A DNA stretch of 34,777 nt from JBOGVA01 sp050692195 (GTDB taxonomy: Bacteria > Actinomycetota > UBA4738). The notes beneath the pieces were generated by a model. The model saw nothing but the letters and a program-made list of their open reading frames with translations, did not search any database and had not been told where the DNA came from. This document shows positions 34,401 through 34,777 of this stretch, piece by piece (position 1 is the first letter of the stretch; every line of letters begins with the position of its first letter). The position numbers and the translations under genes are program-made. The stretch is from contig JBOGVA010000087.1 of the NCBI GenBank assembly GCA_050692195.1, positions 1 through 34,777 of the forward strand. The letters are read 5' to 3'.

Positions 34401-34682
34401 GAGGTTCTCGTACCCCGTTGCGTCCTTCGCCAGAAGGGTGATGTGGCGGTCCCCTTCCAGGGTTCGCACCGTGAGGGAGGCGCCGAGGATCGGCTTGATC
34501 CCGTAGTGGCGGCAGGCCGCGGCGAATCGCGGGGCCCCGTACAGCCCGTCCCGGTCGGTGAGGGCCACGGCAGGCATCCCCAGCTCTGCTGCCCGCCGTG
34601 CCAGATCCTCGGGCGAGAACGCCCCGTCCTTCAGTGAGAAGAAGGACCGGACGTCGAGGTGGACGAAGGAGGGGGAGACCAT
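31428..34682 (-). CDS. dnaE2: DnaE2-type error-prone DNA polymerase III alpha subunit
   Basis: 1084-residue C-family polymerase. The N-terminal PHP domain (1-270) is recognisable but its metal ligands are replaced (see findings). The palm carries the catalytic acids in LPDIDVD (Asp386, Asp388, Asp390), after CRGSAAGSLVCYLT. The finger region has FQIESPGQRELLQ, ISLFRPGPVKSDM, YHEQVMKVLQ and FGFCKAHAAAFAVPTYQSAWLKANYPAHFLAGVLTHEPGMYP; then HhH and an OB fold (QWVMVAGVKVAS). Length and position beside dinB favour the accessory error-prone type over the replicative DnaE1. ATG 34682 has no clear RBS and follows the PIN gene by 14 nt. Confidence 0.9.
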   Translation of the reverse strand: MVSPSFVHLDVRSFFSLKDGAFSPEDLARRAAELGMPAVALTDRDGLYGAPRFAAACRHYGIKPILGASLTVRTLEGDRHITLLAKDATGYENLCRLITTEHMTGERGDPALTAGQVCERAEGLIGLLGPESESGSLAVAGRPDAALAALRPFREAFGRGDLFVEVQHRLERDSATEVRRMLSLATRAGLPAVSTNGVRYLVPEDAFIADVLECMREIVPLAEHHVSKRNTEGYLKPARQMRALFDRAPELCDRTLQIAEACEFDLGLGQVHFPSFPTPAGRSAGSVLAERCWRGLEDRGMRPTREVRDRLDHELAQIQVMGYAAYFLTVADIVDDIRAMGIRTACRGSAAGSLVCYLTRISDVDPIRHGLLFERFINPLRNELPDIDVDVESARRKDVYDAILSRYGEDRCACVTMIDTYRARGAIREVGKALGLPEGEVDVVAKAFPHIGAHHVREAMAQLPELRGTNLDAGQLDLLFRVVERLNGFPRHLALHPSGVVLSGRDLPGRVPLERSYEGYRMVQADKDDVELLGLLKLDILGVRMLSAMSHALDEIARTTGEKIDLDRIPVRDPATFELIRASDTLGCFQIESPGQRELLQKFQPTEWADLIIDISLFRPGPVKSDMITPFLNRRNDREPVSYLHPRLRPALEESHGVVVYHEQVMKVLQGVAGYDLAEADRIRRHLADDEEVDAIHPEFIRRAKSNGVGEGTAELIWSKVIQFASFGFCKAHAAAFAVPTYQSAWLKANYPAHFLAGVLTHEPGMYPRRLILDDARRRGIALLPLDVNASEPDYTVEVSGGGDGPFGIRLGLKDVAGISDAEIRSILQARADRPFTDVNDVLRRTSLSRPVAEALAHAGGFDGLPDGPAGSSSRRDRLFLAMVADAPSEGEQATLPLRESSFGGLREYSSAERVRAELEVMGLDASRHLVTFFQPLLEDLGVVPAGDLGDLRGDQWVMVAGVKVASQTPAVRSGQRIIFITLDDGTGLADVTVFERVQPWCARTVFHGFLLAVWGRLRRTGVRGASIIAEQVWDLAELNAARRQGRLEEALAKEAGQTIPPGSFPAAAPTRKLWHASGGSAGR

Positions 34683-34696
34683 GTCCGATGCCCGCG

Positions 34697-34777
34697 TCAG
34701 GGTCCTGCGAGCTTCACGGGGTCGAACCGGACGAGGCCGGGGACCCGGTCGAAGGCCTGGTCGGCCGAGACGATGCC
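34697..34777 (-). CDS. C-terminal end of a PIN-domain (VapC-like) protein, partial
   Basis: The last 26 codons of a gene that begins beyond the window. GIVSADQAFDRVPGLVRFDP closely follows the usual end of VapC-type PIN RNases (a conserved Asp in SADxxFxRVPGL then a final strand and DP). It ends 14 nt before the dnaE2 start in the same direction. The family call rests on a short fragment, so confidence is modest. Confidence 0.5.
   Translation of the reverse strand, partial: GIVSADQAFDRVPGLVRFDPVKLAGP

Noticed and set aside
32109..34637. 842-codon plus-strand open frame opposite dnaE2
   Set aside because: It runs against a full, motif-bearing polymerase and has low-complexity composition with no recognisable domain.
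1..34777. CRISPR arrays, insertion sequences, prophage genes, rRNA or tRNA genes
   Set aside because: None were found: no regular spaced repeats, transposase motifs or RNA gene signatures are visible.

Overview
The window is GC-rich, gene-dense DNA from a member of the Actinomycetota, most likely a deep or uncultured lineage. Support for this: FtsZ with SepF and DivIVA but no FtsA, a DUF3040 protein, a typical actinobacterial HNH protein, a MoxR/DUF58/TgpA module next to mraZ, and a DnaE2-type polymerase. MurE carries DNPR, the signature for meso-diaminopimelate, so the wall is probably m-DAP type. Order and content do not match the textbook mycobacterial cluster, because murB lies between murC and ftsQ. 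The genus cannot be named from sequence alone.

Layout. (1) 1-3888, plus strand: the 3' part of a type-II-like isoleucyl-tRNA synthetase with altered signatures, then a GcvT-fold methyltransferase resembling DmdA. (2) 3863-7367, minus strand: divIVA, yggT, sepF, yggS and pgeF, the block that follows ftsZ in many Gram-positives, with a possible 40-codon membrane ORF beyond divIVA. (3) 7556-23573, minus strand: a full division and cell-wall (dcw) cluster, transcribed mraZ, a 38-codon membrane gene, rsmH, ftsL, ftsI, murE, murF, mraY, murD, ftsW, murG, murC, murB, ftsQ, ftsZ. Most junctions overlap by ATGA or GTGA, so translation is tightly coupled. A promoter upstream of mraZ overlaps four GTGG boxes spaced 10-11 bp, the expected form of a MraZ operator. 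ftsZ has its own internal promoter and is followed by GC-rich hairpins. (4) 23744-24223, minus: an HNH protein. (5) 24224-24556: a divergent regulatory gap with a promoter, a 12-bp palindrome and a structured leader. (6) 24557-29069, plus: moxR, DUF58 and a TgpA-like membrane transglutaminase. (7) 29085-30113, minus: a MerR-type regulator and a DUF3040 membrane protein. (8) 30170-34777, minus: dinB, a DnaE2-like polymerase and the end of a PIN-domain gene.

How the genes work together. The dcw genes make UDP-MurNAc-pentapeptide (murB, C, D, E, F), move it to lipid I and lipid II (mraY, murG), polymerise and crosslink it at the septum (ftsW, ftsI, with ftsQ and ftsL), and build the Z-ring (ftsZ, sepF) and the pole and wall-growth scaffold (divIVA). 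PgeF, YggS and YggT are the usual accessory partners. The dnaE2-dinB pair looks like a damage-tolerance unit.

Most notable items for follow-up: the 38-aa membrane protein with a strong ribosome binding site between mraZ and rsmH; the altered IleRS motifs; the palindrome, promoter and leader before moxR; the conserved-looking FFWGED tail of DivIVA; and loss of the PHP metal ligands in the DnaE-type polymerase.
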